Shown one piece after another: positions 26,085-34,779 of a stretch of 64,000 nt of DNA. The number at the start of each line of letters is the position of its first letter. Position 1 is the first letter of the stretch. A program made the position numbers and the translations under genes. A model generated the notes under the pieces. That model was given only the letters and a program-made list of their open reading frames with translations, had not been told where the DNA came from and ran no database searches. The DNA is from Rhizobium leguminosarum. Lineage in GTDB: Bacteria > Pseudomonadota > Alphaproteobacteria > Rhizobiales > Rhizobiaceae. Location of the stretch: positions 372,001-436,000 of the forward strand of contig NZ_CP025014.1 of NCBI RefSeq assembly GCF_002953715.1, read 5' to 3'.

Positions 26085-26149
26085 ATGGCCCCTTTCAGGC
26101 GGGGGCGGGCACGGGGCGGTTCGTGCGGGCGATGCCGCGGCCCCGAGCG

Positions 26150-26222
26150 ACTCCCTCCGCCGGCATTATCCGGTTCAGGTTCGAAGGGTGCTTCTCAGCC
26201 CGTCTGTCGACGAACGCCCCTG
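26150..26222 (-). ncRNA. TPP riboswitch (THI element)
   Basis: On the minus strand the conserved cores are CTGAGA, ACCCTTCGAACCTGA and CCGGATAATGCCGGCGGAGG in the correct order, preceded by a GGGGCGTTC arm. It lies about 65 bases upstream of thiM and would repress the operon at high thiamine pyrophosphate, in proteobacteria usually by hiding the ribosome-binding site. Confidence 0.93.
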
Positions 26223-26329
26223 TCTCTCATCGCGCTCTTTTTCGCAGAGAACGGGGCTGATGTCATCCTGAAAATGACAATTCTGCGACCGACGCGGCGC
26301 GACGTTTGTGGACGATCTACGAAAGGCGA

Positions 26330-26718
26330 TCAGCCGACGATCTTTGCCAGCAGCCGTCCGACATCCTCGTTGGCGACATTGTTATGAGCATCCGAGGCCG
26401 CCGTCTTGATGATGTACTTGTCCGCCAGGAAGATGTTGACGTTGCCGGCCTGCGGCGCGAAGACGGCATTCGTATTGTCCTCGGCGGCCTGGCCCGCCGT
26501 CAGGTGCTGCGGACCGTTCGCCTCCATCGCCCCGAACTCGTCGTTTGCATTGTCGATGCACCTGGCGATATCGCGCGACAGGTGCGAAGCCAGCGCATAG
26601 GCGAGCGTGCAGGCGAGACCAGCTAAGCGCCGAAGCTAAGGCCGACGAGATGCAGGCGGATCGGCTGCTGCAGCACGAGCTTCGACAGCAAAGCGCTCCT
26701 CGTCGACATTCTAGTCAT
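26330..26718 (-). pseudogene. Short secreted-type protein gene with an apparent frameshift, or a 65-residue ORF
   Basis: The 3' frame encodes a protein-like sequence, NANDEFGAMEANGPQHL to GRLLAKIVG, extending upstream through LACTLAYALASHL, a signal-peptide-like stretch, but with no start codon. A start at 26718 opens another frame (MTRMSTRSALLSKLVLQQP) that stops at about 26624 near LSFGA. Joining the two frames at that point gives one coherent protein of about 130 residues. Either a one-base indel has broken it or only the 65-residue part (26330-26527) is made. It lies 16 bases after the system 2 ATPase gene. No family recognised. Confidence 0.4.
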
Positions 26719-26733
26719 GTCTCAAGCCCTCAC

Positions 26734-28422
26734 TCACGCATGCGCTTCCCTGCCGCGATAGACCTCCGGATCGGGGATCGGAACCGCGGCGATCAGCGCG
26801 CGGGTGTAATCATCCCCCGGATTCTCGAATATCTCTCGCCGCGTGCCGGTTTCGATGATGCGGCCGGCGCGCATGACGGCGACGTTGTGCGACATGCGCT
26901 CGACCACCGCCATGTCGTGGGAGATGAAGAGATAGGCGAGCCCCATCGTTTCCTGCAGTTCGAGCAGCAGGTCGAGCACCCGGGCGCGGACGGAGACGTC
27001 AAGCGCTGCGACGCTTTCGTCGGCGACGATCAGCTTCGGCTCCAGTGCCAGCGCCCGGGCGATGCAGATGCGCTGGCGCTGGCCGCCTGAAAATTCGTGC
27101 GGATAGCGCGTCGCCGCATCAGGCGTCAGGCCGACCCGGCGCAGCAGGTCGGCGACGCGGTCCTGCCGTTCGCTGTGGTTGCCGATGCCGTGGATGAGCA
27201 TCGGTTCGCCGATCGCCTTGCCGACGGCCATGCGCGGGTCGAGCGAGGCATAGGGATCCTGGAAGATCATCTGCGCAGAGCGGCGCACCGGCCGCATCTC
27301 GCGCTGGCTGAGGCCGGCAATGTTGCGGCCGTCGATCAGGACGTTGCCCTGGAAGGGGATGAGACCGAGCACGGCCTTGCCGGTCGTCGATTTGCCGGAG
27401 CCGCTTTCGCCGACGAGACCGAGCGTTTCACCCGGCAGGATATCGAAGGAGACGCCATCGACGGCTGCGACCGGCGGCTTGCCCCGGAAAATCCGGCTTG
27501 CGGCATTGCCGTAGGTAACGGTCAGATCGCGGACGTTGAGGATCGGCGTTCGGTCCGGGTGCAGCGTTTCAACGGCGCGCTGCGTAATGCGTGGTGGCCG
27601 ATCCGTGCCTGCGAGCGCCCCGAGCCGTGGGACGGCGGCAAGCAATTGCTGAGTATAGGCTTCCTTCGGCCGCTGGAAGACGGCGAGCGCCGTTCCCTGC
27701 TCGACGATCCTGCCGTTCTGCATGATGACGACGCGGTCGGCCATTTCGGCGACAACGCCCATATCGTGAGTGATCAGGATGATCGAGGCGCCGAATTCGC
27801 GCTTCAACTCGCGCATCAGCCTGAGGATCTGCGCCTGTACGGTGACGTCGAGTGCCGTCGTCGGCTCGTCGGCAATCAGCACCTTCGGCCGGCAGGAGAG
27901 CGCCATGGCGATCATCACCCGCTGGCGCATGCCGCCGGAAAGCTCGTGCGGATATTGCTTCAGCCGCCGGGCCGGCTCGGTGATCTGCACGGCATCGAGC
28001 ATCTTCAGCGCTACCGCCTCGGCATTGTCGCTGCCCTGGTGCGCGCGGATTGCCTCCGTCAACTGGTTGCCGACCGACATGACCGGGTTCAGCGAGGTCA
28101 TCGGCTCCTGGAACACCATGGCAATTTCACCGCCGCGCACGCTGCGCATCGCCCGGTCGGAAAGCCTGAGCAGGTCGCGCTCGCCGAGCAGTACACTGCC
28201 GGAGGCGACCTTCAGCGAGGCTTTCGGCAGCAGCCCCATGATCGACAGCGAGGTGACGGACTTGCCGGAGCCGGACTCGCCGGCGATGCAGAGCGTTTCG
28301 CCGCTTGCAAGCTCGAAGCTGACGTCCTGGAGTACCGGCTTGCGGCCTTCGGGCGTGCGGGCATCGACGCTCAGATTGCGAAGGCTGAGCACCGGTGCTG
28401 CGGCTGAAATCGCTTCGTTCAC
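26734..28422 (-). CDS. ABC system 2: fused double ATPase, OppD-OppF type
   Basis: 562 residues with two complete nucleotide-binding domains, about 10-250 and 285-540. Each has Walker A GESGSGKS, a signature (LSGGMRQR, then FSGGQRQR) and Walker B (VLIADEPTTALD, LIVADESVAALD). The GTG start overlaps the formamidase stop as GTGA. The fusion supplies both ATPases of the importer. Confidence 0.92.
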   Translation of the reverse strand: MNEAISAAAPVLSLRNLSVDARTPEGRKPVLQDVSFELASGETLCIAGESGSGKSVTSLSIMGLLPKASLKVASGSVLLGERDLLRLSDRAMRSVRGGEIAMVFQEPMTSLNPVMSVGNQLTEAIRAHQGSDNAEAVALKMLDAVQITEPARRLKQYPHELSGGMRQRVMIAMALSCRPKVLIADEPTTALDVTVQAQILRLMRELKREFGASIILITHDMGVVAEMADRVVIMQNGRIVEQGTALAVFQRPKEAYTQQLLAAVPRLGALAGTDRPPRITQRAVETLHPDRTPILNVRDLTVTYGNAASRIFRGKPPVAAVDGVSFDILPGETLGLVGESGSGKSTTGKAVLGLIPFQGNVLIDGRNIAGLSQREMRPVRRSAQMIFQDPYASLDPRMAVGKAIGEPMLIHGIGNHSERQDRVADLLRRVGLTPDAATRYPHEFSGGQRQRICIARALALEPKLIVADESVAALDVSVRARVLDLLLELQETMGLAYLFISHDMAVVERMSHNVAVMRAGRIIETGTRREIFENPGDDYTRALIAAVPIPDPEVYRGREAHA

Positions 28423-29363
28423 GCGAACACGATCCTCGGGAAGTAGAAGGAGACTACCCAATTCGGCTGGTCGACGATCTCGCTGATGCGGAGATCGCCG
28501 CAGACCGAGCAGAGCAGATAGGCGTCGACGGCGCTCATGCCATGTTCGGCGCCGAGCAGGTCGATCATGCGCATGACGCTTTCGCGCGCGCCGGTCATCA
28601 GATCAGGGCCGATGCCTGTCGTCACCTCGTAGCCGGCGCCGTCCAGATGGCGGGTCACCGGTTCGGTGGTGGTGAAGCGCGGCGTCTGCAGCTTTGCGTC
28701 CTTGACGAGCTCGATCGTCGCCTCGACGTTCATCTGGCTCTCGATCGCCGTGCCGCAGACTTCGCCATCGCCCTGGGCGGCATGGGTATCACCGATCGAA
28801 AATAGCGCGCCGTCGACCTCGACGGGCAGGTAGAGCGTCACCCCTGCCGTCAGGTCGCGGATGTCCATGTTGCCGCCGACGCGACGTGGGGGAACGACGG
28901 AGTGGGTGCCGGGCTCGGCGGGTGCGACGCCGATCGTGCCGGCAAAGGGCTTCAGCGGCACGCGGCCGCCCGGGCCGTAAAGGGCGGGCACCATGCTGTT
29001 GGCGTCATAGGACCAGACATGCAGCGCCGGGTCCGTGAACTGGTCGGCAAGCAGGCCGAAGCCTGGAATATTGGCCGTCCAGCCAACGCCCGACGGAATG
29101 AACTTGCGCAGCGTCACCTTCAGCGCATCGCCGGGCTTGGCGCCTTCGACATAGACCGGGCCGGAGACCGGGTTGATCTTGCCGAAATCGAGCGCGTTCA
29201 ACGTTTCCAGCGTCGCATCGTCTCCGAGCTGGCCACCCGATGAATCCATGCATTCGAAGTGGATCGTCTCGCCGGGCTTGGCGACGACGGCGGGGGCGAA
29301 ATCCTTGTTCCAGCCGAAATTATGCTGGGCGCGGTGAATGGTGTGGGTGCAGGCGATGCACAT
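28419..29363 (-). CDS. Formamidase/acetamidase family protein
   Basis: 314 residues of the FmdA/AmdA family, zinc-dependent hydrolases of formamide, acetamide and similar short amides. The hallmark SIGDTHAAQGDGEVCGTAIE is present, as are FECMDSSGGQ and the Cys-rich end LLCSVCGDLRISEIVDQP. No signal peptide, so it is cytoplasmic. It sits between binding protein and ATPase genes in an operon led by amide-sensor regulators, which strongly suggests that amides are the imported nutrient. Confidence 0.9.
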   Translation of the reverse strand: MCIACTHTIHRAQHNFGWNKDFAPAVVAKPGETIHFECMDSSGGQLGDDATLETLNALDFGKINPVSGPVYVEGAKPGDALKVTLRKFIPSGVGWTANIPGFGLLADQFTDPALHVWSYDANSMVPALYGPGGRVPLKPFAGTIGVAPAEPGTHSVVPPRRVGGNMDIRDLTAGVTLYLPVEVDGALFSIGDTHAAQGDGEVCGTAIESQMNVEATIELVKDAKLQTPRFTTTEPVTRHLDGAGYEVTTGIGPDLMTGARESVMRMIDLLGAEHGMSAVDAYLLCSVCGDLRISEIVDQPNWVVSFYFPRIVFA

Positions 29364-29388
29364 GTCATGTCTCCCTCGATTTTATGAC

Positions 29389-29414
29389 GCCTTCCCGGCC
29401 GGGACCGGGAAGGC
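29389..29414. promoter_or_regulatory. Stem-loop after the system 2 binding-protein gene
   Basis: Perfect 10-base arms GCCTTCCCGG/CCGGGAAGGC around a 6-base loop. It lies between the binding-protein and formamidase genes. No T run on the coding strand, so stabilising hairpin or partial terminator. Confidence 0.55.
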
Positions 29415-29429
29415 ATTGTTCTTCAGGGC

Positions 29430-31049
29430 TTATTGCTTCACGTAGATCGCGTCGTAATTGATGACGCGGGTCGGATCGATGTAGATGTTGTCAGTACCGC
29501 CCATGCGCAGCGACTTGGCGACGACGCGGCGTTCGTTGATCACAGGGATCCATGGCGCATCTGCCATGATGTCGGTGAAGATCTTGCCCCAGGCGGCGGT
29601 GCGTTCGGTTGCCTTTGCCGGATCGGACATGGAGTCGGCGGCAACTGCGCGCTTGTCGAGATCGGCGTTGCAGTACCACGACCAGTTCCAGCCGCCCGGA
29701 ACCGCGCCGGCGCAACCGAGGATCGGGCCGTAGAAGTTGGACGGATCCGGGAAGTCGGCGATCCAGGCCATGCCGCCCGACCAGATCATCGGCGCTTCGC
29801 CTTCCGTGCCGCCGGCCGAGATGACGTTTGCCTGGGCCAGCGCCCGGACTTCGGCCTTGACGCCGACGGCGGCCAGATCCTGCTGGATCGCCTGGGCGAT
29901 ACGCGGCTGCGGATCGGTATTGGTGGAGTAGAGCACGGTCTCGAAGCCGTCGGGATATCCGGCTTCGGCAAGTAGCGCCTTGGCTTTCGCCACGTCGTAG
30001 GCATAGCCGGTGAAGGACTTGTCGTAGCCCGGCATCAGCGGCGGCAGCGGCTGGTTGGCAGGCGTTGCGCGGCCGTTGAGGATGCGGGTGATGCGCTCCT
30101 TGTTGATCGCCATGTTCAGGGCCTGGCGAACCTTGACGTTGTCGAAGGGCTTCACCTTGGTGTTCAGCGTGATGTAGCCGGTGTGCAGTTGTTCGCCGTC
30201 GACGATCATCTGCGCGCCGTCGGCCGAATTCTTGATTTCGAGGAACTTTGCCGGCGGAATGCCGTCGCCGGCAATATCGACCTCGCCCTTCTGCAGGCGC
30301 AAGAGCGCCACCAGCGGTTCCTGGCCGACCTCGACCTTGAAGCTGTCGATATAGGGAACGCCCTTGACGAAATAATCCTTGTTGCGCTCGAAAACGAGCT
30401 GCTGGCCGATCGTCCAATCCTTGAGGATGAAGGTGCCGGAGCCGACCGGCTTCTTGCCGAAGTCGCCGGCGGCCGCCTCGACGGCTTCCTTCGGCACGAC
30501 CGAAGCGAAGTTGATGGCAAGCACGTGCAGGAAGGTGGCGTCGGGACGCGAGAGATTGAAGATGACGGTGCTGTCATCCGGCGTCTCGATGCCGGAGAGC
30601 GTCGTCGTCTTGCCGCCGGTTTCATCCTCGAAGCCCTTGATGGCGCCGAAGAAACCGGCGCCGGGGCCTTGCGTCTTCGGGTCGACGGCGCGTTCGATCG
30701 AATATTTCACGTCGGAGGCGACGACCTCGCGGCCGTTCGAGAACTTCACGCCCTTGTGCAGCTTGAAGGTATAGGTCAAGCCGTCGGGCGAAACGGTGAA
30801 GCTTTCGGCAAGCGAGGGAACCGGGTTCGGCGTGCCGGGTGCGTAATCCATCAGCCGGGAATAGAGGCTCTTGATCATCGACCAGTTCACCCAGTCGTAG
30901 CCGATCGCCGGGTCGAGCGTGGTGATGTCGTCCTTGTAGGTGACGACGATGTCGCCGCCCTGCTTGGGCGTTTCCTCAGCCATGACGGACAATGGGGCGA
31001 GCGCCACCATCGTTGCCATGGTCGTCTGTTGCAGCCAGCGTTTGAACAT
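29430..31049 (-). CDS. ABC system 2: periplasmic solute-binding protein, SBP family 5
   Basis: 539 residues with signal peptide (hydrophobic stretch then APLSVMA, cleavage before EE). Family 5 motifs include GREVVASDVKYSIERAV and VRQALNMAINKERI. An in-frame extension upstream overlaps the permease gene and lacks a ribosome-binding site. The operon partners imply amides or amide-bearing peptides as ligand. Confidence 0.9.
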   Translation of the reverse strand: MFKRWLQQTTMATMVALAPLSVMAEETPKQGGDIVVTYKDDITTLDPAIGYDWVNWSMIKSLYSRLMDYAPGTPNPVPSLAESFTVSPDGLTYTFKLHKGVKFSNGREVVASDVKYSIERAVDPKTQGPGAGFFGAIKGFEDETGGKTTTLSGIETPDDSTVIFNLSRPDATFLHVLAINFASVVPKEAVEAAAGDFGKKPVGSGTFILKDWTIGQQLVFERNKDYFVKGVPYIDSFKVEVGQEPLVALLRLQKGEVDIAGDGIPPAKFLEIKNSADGAQMIVDGEQLHTGYITLNTKVKPFDNVKVRQALNMAINKERITRILNGRATPANQPLPPLMPGYDKSFTGYAYDVAKAKALLAEAGYPDGFETVLYSTNTDPQPRIAQAIQQDLAAVGVKAEVRALAQANVISAGGTEGEAPMIWSGGMAWIADFPDPSNFYGPILGCAGAVPGGWNWSWYCNADLDKRAVAADSMSDPAKATERTAAWGKIFTDIMADAPWIPVINERRVVAKSLRMGGTDNIYIDPTRVINYDAIYVKQ

Positions 31050-31074
31050 CTTGGTTCCCCTTCTTTGGTTGCTG

Positions 31075-31995
31075 TCAGCGTGTGCGGATGCGCGGATCGA
31101 TGACCGGCGCGACGAGGTCGGCAAGCAGGTTGCCGATGATGATGGCAAGCGCCGACGTCAGCGTGACACCCATGATGATCGGAATGTCGACCTGCTGGAT
31201 CGCCTGCCAGGCGAGCTGGCCGATGCCGGGCCAGCCGTAGACCGCTTCGACCACGACCACGCCGCCCATGAACTGGCCGATATCGATGCCGATCATCGCG
31301 ATGATCGGCAGCACGGCATTGGGCAGCGCATGCCGCAGGATGACGCGTTTCGAGGAAAGACCCTTGGCGCGCGCCGTGCGGACATAATCCTGGTTCAGCA
31401 CGTCGATCATCGACGAGCGCACCATCCGGGCGTACCAGCCGGCGCCGCAGATGCCGAGTGTTACGGCCGGTAGGACGAGATGCGAGAAGCTGCCATAGCC
31501 GCTCATCGGAAACCAGCCGAGCGTTGCCGCCAGCAGGTAGAGCAGCAACAGGGCAACAAGGAACTGCGGCGCCGAGGTGCCGACAAAGGAGGCCATCATC
31601 ACCAGCCGGTCGACGAAGCCGCCGCGGCGCACGGCAGCGATGGTGCCGAGCGTCAGGCCGAGCACCACCTCGACGAAGATGCCGGCAAGCATCAGTGTCA
31701 GCGTCGCCGGCAGTCGCCCGGCGATCAGCGTCCAGACATCGGTTTTCTGCGCATAGGAGCGGCCGAGATTGCCATGTAGCAGATTACCGAGATAGGTGCT
31801 GAACTGGACCAGCAGCGGCTGGTCGAGGCCGAGCTCATGGCGGATGTTGGCGACCGTCTGGGCAGTGGCGCTGCGGCCGGCGATCATGCGGGCCGGATCG
31901 GCCGGAAGGGCATAGAGCAGCACGAAGGTGATTGCCGCGACGCCCAGCAGGATGAGAGCCGCCTGCGCCAGCCGGCGCAGCATGAGTGACGCCAT
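31075..31995 (-). CDS. ABC system 2: permease, DppB/OppB-like
   Basis: 306 residues, about six helices. It shows the DppB-type N-terminus LYALPADPARMIAG and the ATPase-contact loop ARAKGLSSKRVILRHALPNA, ending IDPRIRTR. Its start shares one base with the preceding permease stop (TGATG). Confidence 0.92.
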   Translation of the reverse strand: MASLMLRRLAQAALILLGVAAITFVLLYALPADPARMIAGRSATAQTVANIRHELGLDQPLLVQFSTYLGNLLHGNLGRSYAQKTDVWTLIAGRLPATLTLMLAGIFVEVVLGLTLGTIAAVRRGGFVDRLVMMASFVGTSAPQFLVALLLLYLLAATLGWFPMSGYGSFSHLVLPAVTLGICGAGWYARMVRSSMIDVLNQDYVRTARAKGLSSKRVILRHALPNAVLPIIAMIGIDIGQFMGGVVVVEAVYGWPGIGQLAWQAIQQVDIPIIMGVTLTSALAIIIGNLLADLVAPVIDPRIRTR

Positions 31996-32843
31996 CAGCC
32001 CCTCCCGCGCTGGGTCGGGTCGAGAATGTCGCGCAGCGCGTCGCCCACCAGATTGAAGGACAGCGCCGTCAGAAGGATGATCGCGCCCGGGATGAAGACC
32101 AGCCAGGGGGCGGCCTGGAAATAGCTTTGGCTCTCGAAGATGATGTTGCCCCAGGAGGGCTGTGGCGGCTGGACGCCGACGCCGAGGAAGGAGAGTGTGG
32201 CTTCGAGCAGCACGGTGGTGGCGATGCCGAGCGTTCCCCAGACGATTGCCGTCGGCACGAGATGCGGCAGGATATGCATGAAGAGCACGCGCATGTGGCC
32301 GGCGCCGAGCGAGCGCTCGGCCATGATGAAATCACGCTCCACCAGGCCGCGAGTCTCGGTATAGACGATGCGGGCGACCTGCACCCAGTTGACGAGCGCG
32401 ATCACCATGGCGACGATCCAGAGGCTAGGCTTCAGCAATGCCGCGAGCACGATGGCGAGCAGCAGCGCCGGAAAGGCCATCATCAGATCGGTGAAGCGCA
32501 TCAGGATGTTGCCCGGCAGTCCGCGGAGATAGCCGGCAACGATGCCGACGAAGAGGCCGATCGCCACCGCGATGCCATTGGCGACAAGGCCGATGATCAG
32601 CGAGGTGCGGGCACCGAAGAGCAGGCGGGAGAAGAGGTCGCGGCCGAGCGTGTCGGTGCCCAGCAGATAGGGACCGCCCGGCGGCAGCGGCGCGCCTTCG
32701 AGCGAGAGGCCGTCAAACATCTGCTCGTCGGGGCTGAACGGCGCGATCCACGGCGCTGCAATGGCAAGCCCGATGACGAGTGTGACGACGATCAGGCCGA
32801 AGAGGGCCGTTGGCTGGCGGATCATCTGTTTCAGCACATGCAT
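31995..32843 (-). CDS. ABC system 2: permease, DppC/OppC-like
   Basis: 282 residues. A first hydrophobic helix is followed by LLGTDTLGRDLFSRLLFGAR, the DppC signature, and an EAA-type loop. Translation is coupled to the ANTAR regulator gene by a one-base TGATG overlap. A longer in-frame reading through the regulator gene is spurious. Confidence 0.92.
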   Translation of the reverse strand: MHVLKQMIRQPTALFGLIVVTLVIGLAIAAPWIAPFSPDEQMFDGLSLEGAPLPPGGPYLLGTDTLGRDLFSRLLFGARTSLIIGLVANGIAVAIGLFVGIVAGYLRGLPGNILMRFTDLMMAFPALLLAIVLAALLKPSLWIVAMVIALVNWVQVARIVYTETRGLVERDFIMAERSLGAGHMRVLFMHILPHLVPTAIVWGTLGIATTVLLEATLSFLGVGVQPPQPSWGNIIFESQSYFQAAPWLVFIPGAIILLTALSFNLVGDALRDILDPTQRGRG

Positions 32844-33424
32844 CAGCCCGCCTCCGGCAGAGGTTCGGCACCCGCCAGGATGAAGGCTGATATCTGCTCC
32901 ATCGGCAGGCGGCGGCGCATCGCGCAATTGCGCAGGATTGCGTAAGCGCTCTCCTCGTCGATGCCGTGTGCGGCCTGAAGCTTTTCGACGGCGGCGTGCA
33001 CGAGCGGCCGCAGCCGGACGCGCTCTTCGAGATATTGCAGCTTTTCCGCAGTCGCCTTGCGTTCCTGATGAATGGAGACGGCCATGACAAGCGCCGGATA
33101 GACGGCCGATGTGGCGATCGGCTTGGCGATGATCGCGCCGGCACCCTGTCCGAGCGCCCAGGCGATGCGGCCGGGCGCTTCCGAACCAAGCAAGGCGACG
33201 ACGGGGCAAACAGGCGTTTCGCCGTTCCAGGGCAGCAGATCGTCCCAGCCCTGGTCGGCATCGACGATGACGAGATCGGGCAGTGCCGCGGCCGAAAGCG
33301 GCGCCCATTGCAGCGTTGCATGGATGCCGAGCAGGCGAAGCTGGCGGATCAGCTTGTCGGTGTTGCCGTCCTCGCGATGCAGGACCGTCGCCTGCCAGCC
33401 GGTAAAATTGGGTGTCTCTCTCAT
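32843..33424 (-). CDS. AmiR-like ANTAR-domain antitermination regulator
   Basis: 193 residues. A receiver-like N-terminal domain without the usual phospho-acceptor motif is followed by a coiled helix and an ANTAR domain at about 135-185, with RPLVHAAVEKLQAAHGIDEE and AYAILRNCAMRRRL. This is the layout of AmiR, which binds leader RNA to prevent termination once AmiC releases it. It overlaps the AmiC-like gene by ATGA. A terminator-bearing leader precedes the operon. Confidence 0.87.
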   Translation of the reverse strand: MRETPNFTGWQATVLHREDGNTDKLIRQLRLLGIHATLQWAPLSAAALPDLVIVDADQGWDDLLPWNGETPVCPVVALLGSEAPGRIAWALGQGAGAIIAKPIATSAVYPALVMAVSIHQERKATAEKLQYLEERVRLRPLVHAAVEKLQAAHGIDEESAYAILRNCAMRRRLPMEQISAFILAGAEPLPEAG

Positions 33425-34554
33425 GACACCACCCTCAGCCGCGGCAAGGCCTGTCGGTTGCGGCCGGTCAGATAGGGGTCGGCGGCGAGTGGCGGCCGCG
33501 AGGCGACGACATCGAAGCCGTTGTCAGCGTTGATCCGGCCGAGATGGAAGGGCAGGGCGGCATGATTGGTCTCGCGGTCGATCGAAAGCGTGCCGAACGG
33601 GGTCGGCCAGGATCGATTGTAGAGCTCGCGCCGGACCGCGTCGGGATCGTCACCGCCGGCAGCGACGATTGCATCGACGCAGAGCCGGACGGCCGTATAG
33701 GCGCTGGCGAAAACGCTGGAGACACGCCGCTCGGCGCCGTGACGCTCGGTGACGCGGGCCTTGAAGGCGGCATTTTCGGGGGTCGCGATACTGTCGAAAT
33801 AGGAAGCGGCGCAAAGCTGGCCGGCGGCGGCACCGGCGGCGATATCGTCGAGCTCGCATTCCATCAGGTCGCAGCTGACCACCGGGCAGTTTTCCGCGCG
33901 GAAGGCCGGGTCGCGGTCACCGAGGGCCTTGATCGCTTCCAGGAAGGCGTAGCTCGAGGGGCCGATCAGGTTGTTGAGGATGAAGCTCGGGCGGCGTTGC
34001 GCGATCTCGGCGACGATGCGCTCGACGGCGGTTTCCTCGAGCGGAAGGTAGCGTTCGCCAAGCACCTCGCCACCGGCATTGGTAATGAGTTCGCGGGCGA
34101 GCCGGTTCATCTCCCAGCCCCAGACATAGTTGGCGCCGACGAGATAGGGCCTTGCGCCGTAGCGCGGGATCAGGTGCTCGAAAAGCGGCAACAGATGCTG
34201 GTTGGGGCAGCCGCCGACATAGATGACGTTCTCGTTGGCCTCGAAGCCTTCATAGGGGCACATGTACCAGAGCAGGCCGTCATGTTTCTCGACGAGCGGG
34301 ATGACTTCCTTGCGTGCAGCAGAGGTGATCGTGCCGACGATATGGCGGCAGCCGGCGCGCAGAAGATGACGCGCGCCGTCGAGATAGGCGGCAAGATCGG
34401 CATGCGGGTCGAAGAAGACCGGCTCGATCGCCAGCCCTTCGACGCCGGCATATTCGGCCATCGCGAAATCGGCGCCGTCGCGCGCGTCGCGGCCCATCGA
34501 GCCGTAGGGTCCGGTGGTCGAAAAGAGGATGCCGATTTTCAGCGCGTCATTCAT
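33421..34554 (-). CDS. AmiC-like ligand-sensing negative regulator
   Basis: 377 residues of the periplasmic-binding-protein fold type I (Leu/Ile/Val-binding, AmiC subgroup): KIGILFSTTGPYGSMGRDARDGADFA, TSAARKEVIPLVEKHDGLLWY and NYVWGWEMNRLA. There is no signal peptide, as expected for AmiC, which works in the cytoplasm as the amide sensor that holds AmiR. Being first in the operon and overlapping the ANTAR gene strengthens the call. The start codon has a weak ribosome-binding site. Confidence 0.88.
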   Translation of the reverse strand: MNDALKIGILFSTTGPYGSMGRDARDGADFAMAEYAGVEGLAIEPVFFDPHADLAAYLDGARHLLRAGCRHIVGTITSAARKEVIPLVEKHDGLLWYMCPYEGFEANENVIYVGGCPNQHLLPLFEHLIPRYGARPYLVGANYVWGWEMNRLARELITNAGGEVLGERYLPLEETAVERIVAEIAQRRPSFILNNLIGPSSYAFLEAIKALGDRDPAFRAENCPVVSCDLMECELDDIAAGAAAGQLCAASYFDSIATPENAAFKARVTERHGAERRVSSVFASAYTAVRLCVDAIVAAGGDDPDAVRRELYNRSWPTPFGTLSIDRETNHAALPFHLGRINADNGFDVVASRPPLAADPYLTGRNRQALPRLRVVS

Positions 34555-34568
34555 GAAGTGACCACATC

Positions 34569-34626
34569 AAAAACCCCACGACGCTGGTCCCATCGAGCGA
34601 TGAGGCGTCATGGGGCGAAACTGCCC
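34569..34626 (-). promoter_or_regulatory. Leader terminator with competing hairpin, likely ANTAR antitermination site
   Basis: On the minus strand a terminator has arms at 34615-34605 and 34584-34574 (11 pairs, one G-U) followed by TTTTT at 34573-34569, before the amiC-like start. Just upstream GGGC-AGTTTC-GCCC (34626-34613) forms a hexaloop hairpin that shares three bases with the terminator arm. The loop has A at position 1 but not the G at position 4 usual for ANTAR targets. Confidence 0.6.
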
Positions 34627-34683
34627 AGAGACTATCGGAGTCATGTCAACGCGGCAGGCCTTCTGCCTAATCCGCAGGCTTGA

Positions 34684-34712
34684 GTAAAATACAGGCAGCT
34701 TATCTTTGTCAA
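34684..34712 (-). promoter_or_regulatory. Promoter of ABC system 2 operon
   Basis: TTGACA at 34712-34707, and a -10-like TTTTAC at 34689-34684 after 17 bases (or TATTTT after 15). It lies about 130 bases before the first gene, leaving room for the terminator-bearing leader. Confidence 0.5.
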
Positions 34713-34779
34713 GTGTGCTGCGCTGCACTCGCAGTCATTTGATCTTGTTCTTTCCGTAGAGCCGCAAAAGGACGCTCTT

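Noticed and set aside
31995..33308. Extended 437-residue version of the system 2 DppC permease
   Set aside because: The extra N-terminal part is another frame of the ANTAR gene; the TGATG coupling gives the true start at 32843.
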